Source: Actinomadura fibrosa
GTDB taxonomy: Bacteria; Actinomycetota; Actinomycetes; Streptosporangiales; Streptosporangiaceae
DNA length: 60,302 nt
NCBI RefSeq assembly: GCF_900659615.1
Contig: NZ_CAACUY010000038.1
Location: 1 to 60,302 of the forward strand
Direction of reading: 5' to 3'
A program made the position numbers and the translations under genes. Of the stretch, positions 59,454-60,302 are shown in pieces. How positions within the stretch are numbered: position 1 is the stretch's first letter; every line of letters starts with the position of its first letter. The notes beneath the pieces were generated by a model. That model made no database searches. It was not told the origin of the DNA and saw only the letters and a program-made list of their open reading frames with translations.

Positions 59454-60302
59454 GGTAGCGAGGCCCGCAGCCGGAACTCCCCCGCCGCCGCCTCGTGGTC
59501 GAGCCGCCCGCCCGCCAGCCGGACCCGCTCGGTCAGCCCCACCAGCCCCGTCCCCGCGCCGGGCACGAGCGGCCCCCGCCCGTCCGCCGCCAGCGGGTTG
59601 CGGACCTCCACCACCAGCCGCCCGCCCGGCCGCCCCTCCACCGCCACCCGCACCGGACGGCCCGCCGCGTGCTTGCGGGCGTTCGTCAGCCCCTCCTGCA
59701 CCACCCGGTACGCGGTCCGCCCCGCCACCGGAGGCAGCCCGCCGCCGTCCACCACCTCATCGCGCAGCTCCACCCGGTCCCCCGCCTCGCGGGCCTCCTC
59801 CACCAGCCGGGGCAGGTCCGCCAGGACGGGCTGCGGCCGCGCCCCGTCGACACCGGCGCCGAGGCCGTCCGCGTCCCGTGTGCCGTCGTCGCGCAGCAGC
59901 AGGATCACGTCGCGCAGCTCGTCCAGGGCCTGGTGCACCCCGGCGCGCACGACGCCCGCCGCCCGCGCCAGCTGCTCGGGCGGCGCGTCCGGACGGTACT
60001 CCAGCGCCCCCGCGTACGTGGCCAGCAGCGACAGCCGGTGCGCCAGCACGTCGTGCATCTCCCGCGCGATCCGGGTCCGCTCCAGCATCCGCGCCTCCGC
60101 CACCCGCCGGCCCTGCTCGGCCTCGGCGCGCCGGGCCCGCTCGTCCAGCGACGCCACCAGCGCCCGCTGCGCCCGCATCAGCGCGCCCCACCCCGCCAGC
60201 GCCCCGTACCCGGCGGTGATCAGCAGCAGCCACCAGCCGTAGGAGATCCCCCCGCTCGGCCGCCACAGCCCCTGGACCGCGTGCGCCGCCACCCCCGCCG
60301 CC
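59441..60302 (-). CDS. NarL-type sensor histidine kinase, C-terminal part (cut by window edge)
   Basis: About 287 residues are visible, with the N-terminus outside the window. A membrane segment ('GWWLLLITAGYGALAGWGAL') precedes a coiled coil and the HisKA_3 box 'TRIAREMHDVLAHRLSLLAT', then the HATPase ('VVQEGLTNARKHAAGR', 'GLVGLTERVRLAGGRLDH'). It is the partner of the response regulator whose start it overlaps. The sensed signal is unknown. Confidence 0.92.
   Translation of the reverse strand, partial: AAGVAAHAVQGLWRPSGGISYGWWLLLITAGYGALAGWGALMRAQRALVASLDERARRAEAEQGRRVAEARMLERTRIAREMHDVLAHRLSLLATYAGALEYRPDAPPEQLARAAGVVRAGVHQALDELRDVILLLRDDGTRDADGLGAGVDGARPQPVLADLPRLVEEAREAGDRVELRDEVVDGGGLPPVAGRTAYRVVQEGLTNARKHAAGRPVRVAVEGRPGGRLVVEVRNPLAADGRGPLVPGAGTGLVGLTERVRLAGGRLDHEAAAGEFRLRASLPWPA

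Overview
The window is very GC-rich with almost only G or C at third codon positions. Its gene families (DUF2795, DUF5302, a mycothiol-type maleylpyruvate isomerase remnant, FBP and DUF72 proteins, many TetR/MerR/MarR/XRE regulators and NarL-type two-component systems) point to a filamentous actinomycete, most likely Streptosporangiales (Actinomadura-like). This is an inference from protein style, not a database result. I see no rRNA, tRNA, CRISPR array or polyketide/NRPS assembly line. It reads as a regulator- and exporter-rich accessory chromosome segment in which several genes are truncated or internally deleted.

Layout. 1-4.0 kb: 3' end of an FAD monooxygenase, a DUF2795 protein, a small protein coupled to a PLP decarboxylase, DUF5302 and a PPOX flavoprotein. 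4.0-8.8 kb: two genes truncated tail to tail, an EamA exporter with twin operators, then a MarR gene divergent from an MFS/nitroreductase operon. 9.0-11.1 kb: decayed patch with SRPBCC, SGNH and Tn3-transposase fragments around an AraC/cupin pair. 11.1-18.7 kb: ECF sigma/methyltransferase operon, a NarL-type kinase/regulator pair, VanY and an OmpR-type pair. 19-27.7 kb: PAP2, DedA, two MerR genes with their divergent targets, HAD phosphatase, tyrosine recombinase, DUF72. 27.7-33.1 kb: secreted proteins (beta-propeller/PKD, lipase, a copper amine oxidase split into two genes). 33.1-34.2 kb is gene-poor with two AT-rich dyads. 34.2-37.1 kb: XRE regulator, two ABM-fold proteins, DinB. 37.2-42.4 kb: ABC-F, FBP, two TetR regulators and an MFS gene. 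42.5-47.3 kb: MocR with an internally deleted methyltransferase, DUF885, LysE. 47.4-52.8 kb: pseudokinase-like membrane protein divergent from MoxR/DUF58/VWA, then two methyltransferases. 53.3-60.3 kb: MFS with a possible leader peptide, NmrA/WYL pair, methyltransferase, EF-hand, GDPD and a NarL-type regulator/kinase pair cut by the window edge.

How genes work together. Most transcription units are one to three genes, often with ATGA or GTGA overlaps. Divergent regulator/target pairs dominate: MarR/MFS-nitroreductase, MerR/NmrA, MerR/methyltransferase, TetR/ABC-F, TetR/FBP, MocR/methyltransferase, WYL/NmrA. A striking shared feature is that about twenty genes have a TANNNT-like -10 hexamer only 6-8 nt before the start codon, which predicts leaderless mRNAs; I used this to choose several starts. 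Two MerR promoters show the 19-bp -35/-10 spacer with a dyad in it.
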